Shown one piece after another: positions 62,799 through 64,000 of a stretch of 64,000 bases of DNA (positions within the stretch are counted from its first letter, which is position 1; each line of letters begins with the position of its first letter). The notes under the pieces are model-generated. The model made no database searches, had not been told where the DNA came from, and saw only the letters and a list, made by a program, of their open reading frames with translations. The stretch comes from Alteromonas stellipolaris (lineage in GTDB: Bacteria > Pseudomonadota > Gammaproteobacteria > Enterobacterales > Alteromonadaceae): positions 3,782,001 to 3,846,000 of the forward strand of contig NZ_CP013926.1 of the NCBI RefSeq assembly GCF_001562115.1, in the 5' to 3' direction. Position numbers and translations under genes: made by a program.

Positions 62799-64000
62799 GT
62801 GTTGTCTCAAAAAGCACTGACCAATCAATCTTACCTTTCCGTTTTTACGAGTTCATTACTCGTTCCACTACTGCTAACCGGCTGTGGTGGCGGTGGAAGC
62901 TCCGGCAGTACATCTCCTGTCACAACACCCACTCCACCCGCTGTTGAAACACCTGTAACTGAAGTTTGCGCTAACAAAATACATACCATAGTCAGTGCAA
63001 CCGATGATGGCAGTTCGGCAACAGAGTTTTCGCCTGCGAATGCTATCGATGGAAACACCGCTTCAATATCAAGATGGTCTAGCGATGGGGTAGATAAAGC
63101 CCTCACTCTTGACTTAGGAACAACTGAAACCGTTGGCGCGCTTACCATAAAGTGGTTTGAAGGCGCTGAACGGGTTGCCAGCTTTTCGGTTGAAACCTCT
63201 ATTGATCAGAACACATGGGTTACTGTTCTCACTCAAGCTGAATCAAAAGGTAACCAAAGTGGCTTCGAACTCGTCAATGTCGACTCATCGCAAGCACGCT
63301 ATGTCAGAATTATTGGGTTAGGTAACAGTGAAAACACCAACAACGGTATTGTTGAAGTACAAGTTCACCATTGTGAAGACGCCACAGGGCTATTTACCGA
63401 TGTGTTGCCGAACGAGGTAGGTATTGAACTTGTGGATTGGTATTTAAGTGTTCCAACCGACGAGGACGATAGTGGCACGTCTGACTCTATCTCGGAAACT
63501 GAGCTTGCTGGCGGTTACAGTAACTCAGAGTACTTTTATGCGTCAGGTGATAACGGCATCGTTATGCGCTCACCAAGCTATGGCTTTAAAACCTCAACAA
63601 ACACTAACTATGTACGGGTCGAGTTGCGTGAAATGTTACGAAGAGGCGACCGTGCTATTAGTACCCAAGGAGTAAACAAGAATAATTGGGTATTTGGCAG
63701 TGCATCCGCAGTAGGGCAAGCGGATGCTGGCGGCATAGATGGTGATTTACGTGTAACCCTTGCAGTAAACGATGTGACTACCACCGGTGAAAACTATCAA
63801 ATTGGCCGACTAGTGATAGGTCAAATACATGCCAATGATGATGAGCCAATTCGCTTGTATTATCGCAAGCTACCGGGTAATGAACTTGGTTCAGTGTACT
63901 TTGCCCACGAGAGCCGCGTTGAAGACAGTGAAGGTGATAATATTGAAACCTATGTCGAACTCATTGGCTCAAGAAGCAATTCAGCCAGCAATCCTGTTGA
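62799..64000 (+). CDS. Alginate lyase lipoprotein: CBM32 (F5/8 type C) + PL7, cut by window edge
   Basis: The frame starts at a GTG at 62799 with AAGGAG 6 bp upstream and stays open to the window end. The product has a lipoprotein signal with LLLTGC and a Gly-rich linker. A discoidin/CBM32 domain follows (about residues 55-185, with AIDGNTASISRWSS, then ARYVRIIGLGNS). A PL7 alginate lyase domain begins near residue 205 and shows YVRVELREML (the RxELR motif) and VIGQIHANDDEPIRLYYRK (the QIH motif). It should be anchored at the cell surface and cleave alginate. The end of the catalytic domain is outside the window. A FadR-type operator-like sequence lies 80 bp upstream. Confidence 0.93.
   Translation, partial: MLSQKALTNQSYLSVFTSSLLVPLLLTGCGGGGSSGSTSPVTTPTPPAVETPVTEVCANKIHTIVSATDDGSSATEFSPANAIDGNTASISRWSSDGVDKALTLDLGTTETVGALTIKWFEGAERVASFSVETSIDQNTWVTVLTQAESKGNQSGFELVNVDSSQARYVRIIGLGNSENTNNGIVEVQVHHCEDATGLFTDVLPNEVGIELVDWYLSVPTDEDDSGTSDSISETELAGGYSNSEYFYASGDNGIVMRSPSYGFKTSTNTNYVRVELREMLRRGDRAISTQGVNKNNWVFGSASAVGQADAGGIDGDLRVTLAVNDVTTTGENYQIGRLVIGQIHANDDEPIRLYYRKLPGNELGSVYFAHESRVEDSEGDNIETYVELIGSRSNSASNPV

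Overview
The window looks like a chromosomal segment of a marine gammaproteobacterium of the Alteromonas type. This is inferred from protein style (TonB receptor, many GGDEF proteins, a BLUF photoreceptor, an alginate lyase), moderate-to-low GC and long, tight operons. No rRNA, tRNA, CRISPR array, insertion sequence or phage gene was seen. The first gene (a diguanylate cyclase) and the last gene (a PL7 alginate lyase lipoprotein) run off the window edges.

Layout. 1-5.6 kb: diguanylate cyclase, a divergent S-adenosylhomocysteinase-like protein, a CDP-glycerol-transferase-like protein, and an ADP-ribosylglycohydrolase/RidA pair. 5.7-15.3 kb: a seven-gene minus-strand island. It runs from an exported TPR-CHAT (caspase-like) protease through an ECF sigma factor, its likely anti-sigma partner, two lipoproteins and a trypsin-like protease to a three-helix membrane protein. 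15.4-19.0 kb: M24 peptidase, histidine kinase and a divergently placed BLUF protein. 19.1-25.6 kb: a polyol/sugar ABC importer (HAD phosphatase, ATPase, two permeases, binding protein) and an outer-membrane porin. 26.2-30.3 kb: two more membrane diguanylate cyclases.

30.5-60.1 kb is one large functional block for PQQ-dependent alcohol oxidation. It holds cytochrome c, a quinoprotein alcohol dehydrogenase with the extra Asp that marks lanthanide-dependent enzymes, and a XoxJ-like binding protein. It also holds a four-gene ABC/beta-propeller set typical of PQQ clusters, an M17 aminopeptidase, pqqA (23 aa), pqqB, C, D, E and a pqqF-like peptidase. A TonB receptor with a 27-residue Asp-rich segment, a porin, a SHOCT protein and a LuxR-type response regulator follow. 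The block ends with a hybrid kinase + FIST (NosP-like) + NosR-like flavoprotein operon, an aldehyde dehydrogenase and a second two-component pair. A short palindrome, TCCTCC-TTTA-GGAGGA and variants, sits 60-120 bp upstream of at least six of these transcription units. It ties the block together as a probable regulon.

60.3-64 kb: an alpha/beta hydrolase, a FadR-type GntR regulator and a CBM32-PL7 alginate lyase. With the polyol importer these suggest use of brown-algal material (mannitol, alginate), which is inference. The two most system-like observations are the lanthanide/PQQ block with its shared operator and poly-Asp receptor, and the CHAT/sigma/trypsin-like island.
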